Shown here: piece after piece, positions 10,044 to 19,756 of the stretch
Layout of the letters: each line of letters starts with the position of its first letter
Numbering within the stretch: the stretch's first letter is position 1
DNA from: Rothia sp. (in: high G+C Gram-positive bacteria)
GTDB taxonomy: Bacteria; Actinomycetota; Actinomycetes; Actinomycetales; Micrococcaceae
Reading direction: 5' to 3'
Length of the DNA: 50,358 bases
NCBI GenBank assembly: GCA_030524105.1
Contig: JAUNHE010000010.1
Span: forward strand, 1-50,358
Made by a program: the position numbers and the translations under genes
The notes under the pieces: generated by a model
The model's input: the letters and a program-made list of their open reading frames with translations, nothing else
Databases searched by the model: none
Told to the model about the DNA's origin: nothing

Positions 10044-12950
10044 CTATGGTCTAGAAACCCGCTCCAGCAGCTGCACAATATTCTGGTAAGTGTGGCCGGT
10101 TGCCTCCGTCATTCCCTGTTCACACGTGCGATTTGTGGAAGCATAAGCGCTGTAAGTGGCCTGCTTAAGCTCGGCTGCCTCTGCCCGTGTGGCGGCAGCC
10201 GTCAACTCCGGATGCAGCAGGCCTCTATCACCGGCATAGCCGCAACAGCCCCACTGCCGCGGAACAACCAGCTCCTTGGCAAGAACCCTGCCAACCTCTT
10301 CCAGCCGGTCAAGAAGGCCCAAATGGACAAGGGAACAGGTAGGGTGCAAGACCAAAGATTCCAGCTGCTCTTTAATATGCAGCCTCGGGAGCAACTGCTC
10401 AGCAAGAAACTCTAAGGAATCGACTACCTTCAGCTGCGAGTAGTCGGCTTGCTCAATCCCAGCCTTCTCTGAAGCATCCGGGGTCGTTGTCAAAGCCTTG
10501 CGTAAAACCTGTAAACCCTCGGTACAGGAGGACGCATCACAAACAATGGGCAGCTTGCCACCCTCACTAGCCTGCCACAAGGCAGGTAGAACCCGCTTGG
10601 CTAGCAGCTGATAACCGTCCCTAAAGCCCTTAGACTTCCAGGGTGTGCCGCAGCAAAAACCGGCAATTCCCTCAGGAATACGGTAGGTAAACCCGGCACG
10701 CTCACACAGGGCCATAAAGGCGGTACTTGCATTCATAGGGTCTGGATCGCCATTTGCCTTAACCCCAGAAAACATAGAATTAACACAGGCCGGGAAAAAA
10801 ACTAGCTCCGCCCGGGCCGCCGGTTTACCTACTCTAGCCGGACCAGCAGCAGGAAGTTCTGGTTTATAGAGCGGAAAATTTTCCTCTCCTCCAAGGGCCC
10901 TAGCGGCACGGGTTGCCGCTACCGGCAGAGCAGGAGGCAGAGCTTTAGCAGCCGTAAGCGCAAGGCCAGCAGCTTTATTAAATAAAGCCCAAGATTGAGC
11001 AGCCCCCTTCCAGCCGGCCGAAGCCAAAGGTTTAGTTTGCTGGCTACGTAAAGACCGCACCAAATCTGCAGTATTGATATGGACCGGGCAGCGTGTTAAA
11101 CACATGCCATCTACCGCGCAGGTATCTATCCCGGCATAGTCATAGTCAGCCTTAAGCCGCTCGGCTAGTTCTGTGTGCCCGCTACTTTGAGCTGCCTTAA
11201 TGTGCCGGCGCAGCACGATACGCTGACGTGGAGTAAGGGTAAGATCCTGTGAAGGACACACGGGTTCACAGTAGCCACACTCAACGCAGCGATCCACCTC
11301 CGGCTCAACAGACTCAGCTACCTTCAGGTTCTGCACCAAAGAAGCCGGATCCTCGTTAAGGAGCACCCCCGGATTCAGAAGCCCCTGCGGATCAAGCAGC
11401 TTTTTAACCTCCACCATCATGGTGTACAGCTCAGAACCGTACTGGCGGCGCACAAAAGGAGCCATGATACGGCCCGTCCCATGCTCAGCCTTTAAGGATC
11501 CCTGCTTATCCAGAATCAGCTGCACCATATCCTCGGTAAAAGCCTGGTAGCGACGCAGCTGAGCAGCATCCCTAAAATCCTCATTAAGCATAAAATGAAT
11601 ATTGCCGTCTTTAGCGTGCCCAAAAATAACTGAATCCCGGTAATCGTGCTCAGCAAACAGTTTGGTTAAATCCCGGCAGGTCTGCCCTAGGAGGTCGGTA
11701 GGAACCACCACGTCTTCAAGCAGGGCGTTGGTACCGCTGGGGCGATTACCTGCAACGGCAGTATAGAGGCCACGGCGGGCAGACCACAGCTTACTGCGCT
11801 CAGCAGCCTTATCCGTCATAGCCAAGGGTAAGGCTAAATCAAAACTCTTAAAGACAGGAGCAGCTGCTCCAGCCAGCTCAGCTACCTCTTCTTGAGACTG
11901 ACCTTGAAATTCAACCAAGAGGGCAGCATGCTGCTCCAGAGCGAGCCCAGCTAAAGAAGGGGTGGTCAAGCCGGTCCGTTGGGCCACCCTCAGTGAAGTG
12001 GCATCTAAAAGTTCTGCGGTAGCGACCCGGCTGGCCAGCAGCGCGGGGATAGCCTCCGTGGCAGAAATAAGGTCTTTAAAAACCATTAACCCGGTACTCA
12101 CCGCCGGAAGAATGGGCAGGGTGCGGTAGGTTGCCGAGGCAATGAAGGCTAAGGTTCCCTCCGAACCAATGAGCAGATGCTCCAAAATTTTTACCGGCTC
12201 TCCAAAATCCAGGAAGGAGTTGAGGCCGTAGCCCATGGTGTTTTTCATAGAAAACTGCTGCTCTACCTTTTCTCGCAGCACTTTTTTACTTAAAAGCTGG
12301 CGACGCAGCCTCAGCAGTCCAGCATAGATATCGGGTTCTGCCCCATAAAGCTGGGCATCAGCATCGGGATCTGCCGTATCAATCACCGTGCCGGAGGGCA
12401 GCACAAAAACCATAGACTCTAAGGTATTATAGGTGTTGTACTCCGTCCCTGAACTCATACCAGAAGAATTATTGGCCACAACACCGCCAATAGTGCAGGC
12501 CGACCAGGAGGCCGGATCCGGTCCCAGCCGATATCCGTAGGGAGCCAGATAATTGTTGACCATCATTACCGTTGCCCCCGGTTGAACCCGCACCCGTCTA
12601 CCCTGATCCAGGACCTCTATTTTTTTAAAGTGCCGGCGGGTATCTACCATAATGCCGTCCGTAGAGGCCTGCCCCGACAGGGATGTTCCTCCAGATCGGA
12701 AAGTGAGGGGCAGACGGTGTTTTTGTGCTACAGCAAAGATACGTGCCAGTGCCTGCGAAGACCTAGGCCTAATGATGCCTCCCGGAACTAGTAAGTAATG
12801 GGAGGCATCATTACTGCTGGCTAACCGGTCAAATTCTTGTGCAGAGATATCTTCTGCAGCAATCTCTGACCTCAGCTCTGTGCTCATGGCCTTAAATTGT
12901 TGGGCTATCTTACTGGTAAGAGCACTCGGCCCGTGAGCAACAGCTGGCAT
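10044..12950 (-). CDS. FAD-linked oxidase fused to Fe-S/CCG domains (D-lactate dehydrogenase-like)
   Basis: Large flavoprotein of about 968 aa that oxidises a 2-hydroxyacid, probably D-lactate or glycolate, and passes electrons to quinones. Domains in order: FAD-binding PCMH-type domain (about 40–230; FRSGGTSLSGQA loop); FAD-linked oxidase C-terminal domain (about 240–530); a two-cluster ferredoxin-like segment (CVECGYCEPVCPS near 554 and CAVDGMCLTRCPV near 610); then a cysteine-rich CCG segment (GFCCGTP near 765, WGCCGYAG near 898). This is the GlcD plus GlcF arrangement in one chain. Two starts are possible: ATG at 12962 and ATG at 12950. The second has a properly spaced GGATGAGG and is preferred. 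It converges on the nuclease with only 6 bp between. Substrate is inferred from family only. Confidence 0.85.
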   Translation of the reverse strand: MPAVAHGPSALTSKIAQQFKAMSTELRSEIAAEDISAQEFDRLASSNDASHYLLVPGGIIRPRSSQALARIFAVAQKHRLPLTFRSGGTSLSGQASTDGIMVDTRRHFKKIEVLDQGRRVRVQPGATVMMVNNYLAPYGYRLGPDPASWSACTIGGVVANNSSGMSSGTEYNTYNTLESMVFVLPSGTVIDTADPDADAQLYGAEPDIYAGLLRLRRQLLSKKVLREKVEQQFSMKNTMGYGLNSFLDFGEPVKILEHLLIGSEGTLAFIASATYRTLPILPAVSTGLMVFKDLISATEAIPALLASRVATAELLDATSLRVAQRTGLTTPSLAGLALEQHAALLVEFQGQSQEEVAELAGAAAPVFKSFDLALPLAMTDKAAERSKLWSARRGLYTAVAGNRPSGTNALLEDVVVPTDLLGQTCRDLTKLFAEHDYRDSVIFGHAKDGNIHFMLNEDFRDAAQLRRYQAFTEDMVQLILDKQGSLKAEHGTGRIMAPFVRRQYGSELYTMMVEVKKLLDPQGLLNPGVLLNEDPASLVQNLKVAESVEPEVDRCVECGYCEPVCPSQDLTLTPRQRIVLRRHIKAAQSSGHTELAERLKADYDYAGIDTCAVDGMCLTRCPVHINTADLVRSLRSQQTKPLASAGWKGAAQSWALFNKAAGLALTAAKALPPALPVAATRAARALGGEENFPLYKPELPAAGPARVGKPAARAELVFFPACVNSMFSGVKANGDPDPMNASTAFMALCERAGFTYRIPEGIAGFCCGTPWKSKGFRDGYQLLAKRVLPALWQASEGGKLPIVCDASSCTEGLQVLRKALTTTPDASEKAGIEQADYSQLKVVDSLEFLAEQLLPRLHIKEQLESLVLHPTCSLVHLGLLDRLEEVGRVLAKELVVPRQWGCCGYAGDRGLLHPELTAAATRAEAAELKQATYSAYASTNRTCEQGMTEATGHTYQNIVQLLERVSRP

Positions 12951-13037
12951 GGTAAACCTCATCCTTGAGTAAAAGCTTTTTTATATCCTACGATGCCGCA
13001 GCCTTGTTTGCTGGCACCTGAGGATAGCTCTACTCCC

Positions 13038-13937
13038 CTAGTCGCGTCCCAGCACCGGAATGGAACCGGTCCAGGGCTCCTGAGCCGACCCCCGGCGCCC
13101 CGGCGAATAATCGCGCGGAACAACCACCAAAGGCACCGGCAGGCGGGTCAGAATCTTAGCAGTATGAGAGCTCAAGAAAAGCTGGCCATGCGCAGCTAAC
13201 TTTGAAGAACCGGCCATCAGCACCGAGGCGGCAGACCAATCCAGCGACTCCACAGCCTGGGGCACAGTGTCCCCTAGGCCAACCGCTACTGCCAGCCGAG
13301 CAGACTCGTCCGGCTTAACCGAAGACTGCTTGAGCAAGTCCTGAACCGCAGCCTCACTTTCAGCAGCGGCAGCAGGATCGTCGCCCCCCTCAGCCAGGCA
13401 GACGAGACGAACTGGCAGCTGAGTACGGTTGGCCGTAGCTACCGCTTCCTCCACCAAGGAAATAGAATCAATTTCGGCTGAAACCGCGCAGTCAATCTGG
13501 GCAATACGGGTCTCCGGTGAATAATCGTGTGGCGCTAAAATAACCGGCACGCTAGAACGGTGCAGCAGAGCATTACCCACCGAACCAAGCGAATGGAAAA
13601 GCCAGCCACCGGTCTTGGCACCACCAACCAGGATGGCACCAGCCGAAATAGCTTCTGCAAACTCTATCAAGCCAGAGGCTGTGGACTCTGACTGGCGCAG
13701 GTGAAAACGGGCAGTCAGCTCGGCAGGAACCCACCCTTGGGCCTGCTCAAGCCAACCCACCGCCTGCTGCTGCAAGATAGCCCCAAAATTAGACCGAGGC
13801 GCAGCCAGACGCGGATTCTGATGTTTAAGCACATAAACCACATCAAGCTCGGCCCCCAGAGACCGTGCCAGAACAACGGCCAGATTAAGCGCATCACGCC
13901 CACGAGGAGAGGGCGAATAACCAACAACGTAGCGCAT
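13038..13937 (-). CDS. Tandem universal stress protein (UspA family)
   Basis: 299-aa cytoplasmic protein made of two Usp domains (about 1–145 and 150–290). Domain 1 keeps the nucleotide-binding pattern: VVGYSPSPRGRDAL at the N-terminus and GGAKTGG…SVGNALLHRSSVPVIL at its end. Domain 2 ends AGSSKLAAHG…LTRLPVPLVVVP, with the glycines of the ATP loop less complete. It lies 39 bp downstream of the putrescine oxidase gene on the same strand, with an AAAGGAAAAAT ribosome site, so it is probably co-transcribed. A stress protein tied to an H2O2- and aldehyde-producing oxidase would make sense, but that link is inference. Confidence 0.85.
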   Translation of the reverse strand: MRYVVGYSPSPRGRDALNLAVVLARSLGAELDVVYVLKHQNPRLAAPRSNFGAILQQQAVGWLEQAQGWVPAELTARFHLRQSESTASGLIEFAEAISAGAILVGGAKTGGWLFHSLGSVGNALLHRSSVPVILAPHDYSPETRIAQIDCAVSAEIDSISLVEEAVATANRTQLPVRLVCLAEGGDDPAAAAESEAAVQDLLKQSSVKPDESARLAVAVGLGDTVPQAVESLDWSAASVLMAGSSKLAAHGQLFLSSHTAKILTRLPVPLVVVPRDYSPGRRGSAQEPWTGSIPVLGRD

Positions 13938-13976
13938 ATTTTTCCTTTAGTTCAGAGAAAGGGCAGCAGCTCTGGG

Positions 13977-15407
13977 CTAACCCTTAAGTTTCTCGCTAAT
14001 CATAACGGCAGTCTTTTCGCCCATGCGAACTGCACCGTCGATATGCTGGTAACCTTCACCCGCTAGATCAGCGCAGGACCAGTAAATAGGACCTACCGGG
14101 TCAGCCTGGTAGGCGCCATAGCGGCTGAGACCACCTAGGTCAAAGCTGGTAGCGTAGGCGCCACGGGTCCACTCCTCTGCACCCCAGTCAGACTCGTAGT
14201 AGCGGATGGGGTTGAGGGTCTGCTCCCCCAGCATTTCGGCCATGGATTCAAGAATAGCGCGCTTACGTTCCTCCGCTGAAAGAGTGAACATATAGTCAGC
14301 TTTCTCATCAGAAACAAAGCCAACCAGGGTACCGTGCTTTTCTTCTTGACCGGTAGCCGGATCATAGTTGGTGTTGTCGTAAATTTCCTGTACCAGGTTC
14401 TCGCAGGCAAAGGAGGTACCCGAAAGCCCGTTTTCACGCCAGAAGGGGGTCTCGTAGACAGCGTGTACCTTAATAACCAGACCCAGGGACTGATGCTGAT
14501 GCATCTGATGCTGGCGCCGGTCCAGGGCCGGAACGTAGGAGACACGGTTATAAAGATTAGGTGGAACAGCCATGACGGCGTACTTAGCGCGCACAGTAAC
14601 CTTGCCCTCGGGGTTAGCCACGCCACTTTCACTAAAATCTTCTGCCTCAACGGTCACGGGGTAGTCGCCGTCCTCCTGCCAGCGCAGCACACGCACAGGG
14701 TGACCCAAAATAATATTTTCTTCACCGATCTTTTGGGCCAGGTTAAGGGATACCTTCTGCATTCCTCCTAGAACACGTTTATCAAGAATGAAGTTTTCAT
14801 CCACTAGGTTAGAGAAGGAACCAGCCGAGGCGGCCATAAGAATGGCCTGTAAGGCCGAAAAGGCATGGGAGGGCTTGGTCAGCATGGCCCCGGCAATAAA
14901 GAGAGAAATATTGTTGAGAGCTTCCTGATTAGTAGTTTTGGTCTTAAGCCAGTCGCGGAAGCTAATAGAATCCAGCTCTTTAGCCTGGGGGTGATCCCAG
15001 GGGGCTTCGGCGCCTACCTCAGCAACGATGTCATCCATCATCTTAATTAGACGCAGCATTTCTGACTTAGTTTGCTCGTCAACGGGAAAAATATCCCCAG
15101 AGTAGCGTTTGATCTCGCCCTTAAGGTTTTTGTAGATGGAGTCCCCCTGCCGGTAACGGGAGAAAGTTGTCAGACCCAGTTCTTTAATCAGGGAGATGAG
15201 AGCGGTTTGGTCGGGTGAGACCCACTGGCCGCCAATTTCAATAAAGGCACCGTCAAGATCGCCGTTCCAGGTACGGCCCCCTACGCGGTGGCGGGCTTCA
15301 AGAACAGTAACGGAATGGCCTGCCTGCTGCAAGCGGTAAGCAGCAGTGAGTCCGGAGGGGCCTGCGCCGATGACGGCAACATCGCAAGTGATTTCTGTGG
15401 GAGCCAT
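13977..15407 (-). CDS. puo: Putrescine oxidase (FAD-dependent amine oxidase)
   Basis: Flavin amine oxidase that converts putrescine to 4-aminobutanal with release of NH3 and H2O2. At 476 aa it matches the length of Kocuria and Rhodococcus putrescine oxidases. The dinucleotide-binding motif GAGPSG is at residues 14–19, followed by the conserved VLEARHRVGGRTW. The C-terminal FAD-contact segment is EGYQHIDGAVRMGEKTA. The assignment to putrescine rather than another amine rests on overall resemblance and on neighbours: a polyamine/amino-acid permease, aldehyde dehydrogenases and GABA transaminase. Start is ATG at 15407 behind AAAGGTAG. A TetR-type operator lies about 40 bp upstream. No signal peptide, so it is cytoplasmic. 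Confidence 0.88.
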   Translation of the reverse strand: MAPTEITCDVAVIGAGPSGLTAAYRLQQAGHSVTVLEARHRVGGRTWNGDLDGAFIEIGGQWVSPDQTALISLIKELGLTTFSRYRQGDSIYKNLKGEIKRYSGDIFPVDEQTKSEMLRLIKMMDDIVAEVGAEAPWDHPQAKELDSISFRDWLKTKTTNQEALNNISLFIAGAMLTKPSHAFSALQAILMAASAGSFSNLVDENFILDKRVLGGMQKVSLNLAQKIGEENIILGHPVRVLRWQEDGDYPVTVEAEDFSESGVANPEGKVTVRAKYAVMAVPPNLYNRVSYVPALDRRQHQMHQHQSLGLVIKVHAVYETPFWRENGLSGTSFACENLVQEIYDNTNYDPATGQEEKHGTLVGFVSDEKADYMFTLSAEERKRAILESMAEMLGEQTLNPIRYYESDWGAEEWTRGAYATSFDLGGLSRYGAYQADPVGPIYWSCADLAGEGYQHIDGAVRMGEKTAVMISEKLKG

Positions 15408-15444
15408 GAGCTACCTTTCTTTGAGGCCGGTGCAGAGCACCGGG

Positions 15445-15467
15445 TAAAACGAATACCGTTCGTTTTA
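15445..15467. promoter_or_regulatory. TetR-type operator in the puo–tetR gap
   Basis: Perfect 9-5-9 inverted repeat TAAAACGAA-taccg-TTCGTTTTA, located upstream of the leftward putrescine oxidase gene and the rightward tetR. The same core with the same 5-bp spacer recurs at 16417–16437 before the permease, which supports a common binding protein, most simply the TetR regulator at 15536. Confidence 0.75.
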
Positions 15468-15535
15468 GTGTAACCCAGACCTCAAAAAGTGTGAAGTAAG
15501 CCCCGAAAAAATTTCTCAGTGCTACCGTTATACCT

Positions 15536-16225
15536 ATGACCACAGCAGCAGCCACCCCCCGCCAGGCAGGCCGTCCCGCGGCATCCTTGCTTACCGCGGA
15601 CAAAATTACCAGCGCAGCCCTAGACCTTCTCGAAAAAGAAGGGGACTTTACCATGTCCAAACTGGCGCGAACCTTAGGGGTAGCAGTATCTTCGCTCTAT
15701 AATCATGTGGCCTCACGCAATGAAGTACTGGCAGCAATCTCTGACCGTGTGGCACGCGATATCGACACCAGCGCCCTCCAGAAGGCTGCCGCCCAGCTGG
15801 CAACTAGCCAACTCGACTCCCCCCAAATTCGAAACCTTTGGATAGAGGCAACAAGGCAGTGGGCCCTCTCCTATCGGCAGGCTTTCTCCCTGGCACCAGC
15901 TATTGTGATGACACTAGCGGTTACCCCGGTCCGCCAAGCCCCAGCCACCTTAGCCATGTACGAGCGAGTTACTACCGCTTTTACAGCTTTTGGCATGACT
16001 GCCCAGCGGGCTCTGCTCACCGTTGAGACACTTGAGGCCTTTCTCTTAGGTTCCGCCACCGACCTACACGCCCCGGCCGATATTTTTGATCCGGGCCAGC
16101 ACACCCAGGCCCACCCCACCATGACCGAAGGCTACCGGCAGCTAGGCTCCTCCCCCCAAGAGCAAGCCTTCAATCTTGGCCTAGCCGCCCTTCTATCCGG
16201 GCTTTCCACAACACTAAATCCTTAA
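15536..16225 (+). CDS. TetR/AcrR-family regulator of the putrescine locus
   Basis: 229-aa repressor-type protein. The N-terminal helix-turn-helix is at residues about 20–66 (KITSAALDLLEKEG, TMSKLARTLGVAVSSLYNHV). The alpha-helical C-terminal part would bind the effector and form the dimer. It is placed between divergent puo and the APC permease, with a matching inverted-repeat operator on each side. The simplest model is derepression by putrescine, 4-aminobutanal or GABA. Start is ATG at 15536 with no good ribosome site, so it may be leaderless or start slightly later. The effector is not visible from sequence. Confidence 0.85.
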   Translation: MTTAAATPRQAGRPAASLLTADKITSAALDLLEKEGDFTMSKLARTLGVAVSSLYNHVASRNEVLAAISDRVARDIDTSALQKAAAQLATSQLDSPQIRNLWIEATRQWALSYRQAFSLAPAIVMTLAVTPVRQAPATLAMYERVTTAFTAFGMTAQRALLTVETLEAFLLGSATDLHAPADIFDPGQHTQAHPTMTEGYRQLGSSPQEQAFNLGLAALLSGLSTTLNP

Positions 16226-16482
16226 GCGAGTCCCCTAAGCTGGGCAGCACGTAGGGTCCTAAACCGACAGTGCTGGCCGCGAAACTCCGCACTGTGCAGC
16301 CCTTTTCTAGTAGCAAAGCTACAAAACACCTGGTCAGAACCTGTAGCCATCTTTGCCGGCATAAAAACTTCGTTACTCACTTCACAAACCCTAGTTAAGG
16401 TTGTAATCTAACTAACTAAACGAACGAGATTCGTTTATTTGCACACACAACCGCTGAAGGTGCCAACGAAAAGGAGTCAGAG
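16226..16482 (+). promoter_or_regulatory. Control region upstream of the APC permease
   Basis: About 257 bp with no gene. It holds the second TetR-type operator (16417–16437) and an AAAAGGAG ribosome site about 10 bases before the permease start. I cannot assign a convincing -35/-10 pair. Confidence 0.5.
16417..16437. promoter_or_regulatory. TetR-type operator upstream of the permease
   Basis: Perfect 8-5-8 inverted repeat TAAACGAA-cgaga-TTCGTTTA. It shares the core ACGAA-N5-TTCGT and the spacing with the site at 15445–15467. Its position 46 bp before the permease ATG suits repression of the rightward permease/gab operon. Confidence 0.75.
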
Positions 16483-18072
16483 ATGACCCATACTCCAGCT
16501 AGTCCAAGCCCCAGCCCCCACGGCTCCATCGACGTCAGCGCTACCAACAAAAAAGGCCTATCTTCGGGTAAGGTCACCCTCTTCTCTTCCATCATCATCG
16601 GCATCTCCGTCGTTGCCCCCGCCTATTCCCTCTCAGGCGCCCTAGGCCCCGTCTCCGCTGAAGCGGGTATCTACATGCCTGCCGTCTTCCTGATCGGCTT
16701 TATCCCCATGCTCTTGGTTGCCATTGGCTACCGCGAACTCAACGCCGCCATGCCTGACGCTGGCACTACCTTCACCTGGACCAGCAAGGCCTTTGGCCCC
16801 TACGTGGGCTGGATGGGTGGCTGGGCCCTGCTGGTTGCTACCATTCTGGTTCTGTCCAACCTGGCAGGTATCGCCGTTGACTTCTTTTACCTCTTCCTCT
16901 CCCAGATCTTTTCGAATCCAGACATTGCAGACCTGGCCGCCAACAACCTGGTTAACATAGCCACCTTTATTGCCTTCATGGCCTTTGGCTGCTACATCAC
17001 CTACCGCGGACTCGATGCCACCCAGAAGCTGCAGACCATCCTAATCATCTTCCAGCTTCTGGTCCTCACACTCTTCTCGGCTGTGGCTCTTTACAAGGCA
17101 GCCACCGGCACAGGATTTGCCAATCTCAGCTTCAACCTCGAATGGTTTAACCCCTTTGGTATTGATTCCTTCTCAACCCTGGCAGCTTCAATGTCTCTGG
17201 TCTTCTTCCTCTACTGGGGCTGGGATGCTGTGCTGACCATGAATGAAGAAACCGAAGGTAAACATACAACAAGCGGTACCGCAGCTGTTGGCACCATCCT
17301 AACTATCGTCATCCTCTATCTCTTTCTCTCTGTTGCCACCCTCTCCTTTGCCGGCACAAGCGAAGAAGGCTTAGGCCTGGGCAACCCTGACAACCAGGAA
17401 AATATCTTTGCCGCTCTCTCTGGCCCCGTCTTGGGCTCCTTAGGCATCCTGATGTCTATTGCCGTCATGGTTGCCGCCCTAGCCTCCTTACAATCCACCG
17501 CCGTCTCCCCGGCTCGTACCCTACTAGCCATGGGCTACTACAAGGCACTGAGCCCCAAGTTCGCCCGCCTCTCACCCAAGTATCAGGCCCCTTCCTACGC
17601 CACCATCGCTTCCTGCCTTATCGCCACTCTCTTCTACGTAACGATGCGTTTTATCTCCACGTCGGTACTCTGGGACACTATCGCCGCTCTCAGCCTCATG
17701 GTCTGCCTTTATTACGGGGGAACCGCTTTTGCCTGCGTCTGGTACTTTCGCAAGACATCCCTTAAAAGCGGAACGGCTAAGTTTCTCAACCAGTTCCTAC
17801 TACCGCTCATAGGCGGCCTCATTCTGGTGGTTTTCTTTATTCAAACCTTCTTCGATTCCATGGACCCTGCCTACGGTTCCGGCTCAGAAATAGGTGGCAT
17901 TGGCCTGGTCTTTATCCTCTCCCTGGTCCTGCTCCTCCTGGGTCTGCTGGTCATGGTCTACCAGCGCATTAAACGTCCCGATTTCTTTACCGGGCGGGTA
18001 GCCATGGAAGTCGAACACATGTTAGATCTTCCCGAACCGGAAATGGGTAAAACCCCCACTCCCATAGCTTAA
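16483..18072 (+). CDS. APC-superfamily permease, probable putrescine/amino-acid importer
   Basis: 529-aa membrane protein with about 12 hydrophobic segments and the APC N-terminal glycine-rich helix 1 (GISVVAPAYSLSGALGPVSAEAG). Hydrophilic tails on both ends are cytoplasmic. It is the first gene right of the TetR regulator and carries the regulator's operator in front, so putrescine is the likely substrate; GABA or another amino acid remains possible because APC specificity cannot be read directly. Start is ATG at 16483 with AAAAGGAG ahead. About 110 bp separate it from the aldehyde dehydrogenase, with no clear terminator. Confidence 0.82.
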   Translation: MTHTPASPSPSPHGSIDVSATNKKGLSSGKVTLFSSIIIGISVVAPAYSLSGALGPVSAEAGIYMPAVFLIGFIPMLLVAIGYRELNAAMPDAGTTFTWTSKAFGPYVGWMGGWALLVATILVLSNLAGIAVDFFYLFLSQIFSNPDIADLAANNLVNIATFIAFMAFGCYITYRGLDATQKLQTILIIFQLLVLTLFSAVALYKAATGTGFANLSFNLEWFNPFGIDSFSTLAASMSLVFFLYWGWDAVLTMNEETEGKHTTSGTAAVGTILTIVILYLFLSVATLSFAGTSEEGLGLGNPDNQENIFAALSGPVLGSLGILMSIAVMVAALASLQSTAVSPARTLLAMGYYKALSPKFARLSPKYQAPSYATIASCLIATLFYVTMRFISTSVLWDTIAALSLMVCLYYGGTAFACVWYFRKTSLKSGTAKFLNQFLLPLIGGLILVVFFIQTFFDSMDPAYGSGSEIGGIGLVFILSLVLLLLGLLVMVYQRIKRPDFFTGRVAMEVEHMLDLPEPEMGKTPTPIA

Positions 18073-18182
18073 GACAAACAGATAGCCTACCTACTAGCTG
18101 CTGGGCAAGCGTAGGATGGACTGTGAGACAAGAGCACCGTTTCACCCAGCAAAGACGCTTACTAAGGAAAGGTACACTCCCT

Positions 18183-19670
18183 ATGACCGTAGACGTAAAG
18201 GAACTCCTAGCAAAGGTACCCACCGGCCTGCTCATTGGCGACCAATGGCGCGCCGCCTCAGACAAGGGAACCTTCGATGTTGAAAACCCTGCAACCGGTG
18301 AAATCATTGCCAGCCTGGCCTCCGCCACCGAAGAGGATGCCCTAGCCGCCCTCGACGCAGCCTGCCGTGCAGAAAAGGAAGCCGGAGAACATGGCTGGGT
18401 AGCCTACTCCCCTCGTCAGCGGGCCGAGATTCTGCTCCGGGCCTTCCAACTAGTCAGTGAGCGTGCCGACGAATTCGCCACCCTTATGACCTTAGAAATG
18501 GGCAAACCCCTAGCTGAGGCTAAAGGGGAGGTTGCCTACGGTGCAGAATTTCTGCGCTGGTTTGCAGAAGAAACCCCTCGCCACTATGGCCGTAGCCTCA
18601 CTATGCCCGAGGGTAAGCTGCGTATGATCACCCGCCATAAGCCGGTTGGCCCCTGCCTGCTCATTACCCCCTGGAACTTTCCCTTAGCCATGGGTACCCG
18701 AAAAATTGCTCCGGCTATTGCAGCTGGCTGCACCATGGTGCTCAAACCTGCCCGCCTGACCCCGCTCACCAGCCAGTACCTGGCTCAGACCCTACTCGAT
18801 GCCGGCCTACCGGCAGGGGTTCTCAACCTGGTTCCCTCAGCCTCAGCCTCGGCTATCTCTGAACCTATTATGAGCGATTCTCGTCTACGCAAAGTATCCT
18901 TTACCGGCTCTACCCCCGTAGGCAAGAATCTGCTCAAAAAAGCTGCTGACAATGTGCTACGCACCTCCATGGAGCTGGGGGGTAATGCCCCCTTCCTGGT
19001 CTTTGAGGATGCAAACATAGACCAGGCAGTTGCCGGTGCCATAGCCGCCAAAATGCGTAATATCGGCGAAGCCTGCACCGCGGCCAACCGTTTCATCGTG
19101 CACGCATCCTTGGCTGAGGAATTCTCACAAAAATTTGCACAAAAGATGAGCGAGCTACGACTAGGCAATGGTCTGGATCAGGACGTAACCGTTGGCCCCC
19201 TGATTGAGCAAAAAGCCCAGGACGCTATGCTTGCCCTTGTTGAAGATGCTCTCGCCCAGGGTGCCCGTCTTTTGACCGGCGGCAAGAAGGGGCAGGGACC
19301 AGGTTACTTCTTTGAACCTACCGTACTTGTAGATGTTCCTCGCCAAGCCCGTGTAGCCCGTGAAGAAATCTTTGGCCCTATCGCCCCTATCTTTACCTTC
19401 ACGACAGAAGCTGAGGCCTACGAGTTAGCTAATGACACCGAGTACGGTCTAGCTTCCTATGTCTTTACCGAATCTATCGACCGGCTCTACCGGGCCAGCG
19501 ACCACCTGGAGTTTGGAATCATGGGCTTTAATGCCGGTGTTGTCTCCAACGCTGCTGCCCCCTTTGGGGGTGTCAAGCAGTCTGGCATGGGCCGCGAAGG
19601 TGCAGCTGAAGGTATCGACGAATACTCTTCCATCCAGTACATTGGTCTGCGCGACCCTTACACCAGCTAA
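18183..19670 (+). CDS. gabD: NAD(P)-dependent aldehyde dehydrogenase, succinate-semialdehyde or 4-aminobutanal type
   Basis: 495-aa soluble aldehyde dehydrogenase. The catalytic Cys is residue 298 (GEACTAANRF) and the general-base Glu is residue 264 (MELGGNAP). The cofactor loop LLITPWNFPLAM and the FTGSTPVGK motif are intact. The sequence looks most like actinobacterial succinate-semialdehyde dehydrogenases. Since the locus encodes two dehydrogenases and needs two activities (4-aminobutanal to GABA, succinate semialdehyde to succinate), either may do either step. The frame is open back to 18123, but ATG at 18183 with AAGGAAAGG upstream is the better start. It lies in the permease–gabD–gabT run. 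Confidence 0.88.
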   Translation: MTVDVKELLAKVPTGLLIGDQWRAASDKGTFDVENPATGEIIASLASATEEDALAALDAACRAEKEAGEHGWVAYSPRQRAEILLRAFQLVSERADEFATLMTLEMGKPLAEAKGEVAYGAEFLRWFAEETPRHYGRSLTMPEGKLRMITRHKPVGPCLLITPWNFPLAMGTRKIAPAIAAGCTMVLKPARLTPLTSQYLAQTLLDAGLPAGVLNLVPSASASAISEPIMSDSRLRKVSFTGSTPVGKNLLKKAADNVLRTSMELGGNAPFLVFEDANIDQAVAGAIAAKMRNIGEACTAANRFIVHASLAEEFSQKFAQKMSELRLGNGLDQDVTVGPLIEQKAQDAMLALVEDALAQGARLLTGGKKGQGPGYFFEPTVLVDVPRQARVAREEIFGPIAPIFTFTTEAEAYELANDTEYGLASYVFTESIDRLYRASDHLEFGIMGFNAGVVSNAAAPFGGVKQSGMGREGAAEGIDEYSSIQYIGLRDPYTS

Positions 19671-19756
19671 ACTACCGCCAGCACCCCGGCTACTGCCCGG
19701 TGTTTGCACCTCAAAAACTTTTGTAGCTTAACCTATCACTGAAAGAAACTTCTCTT

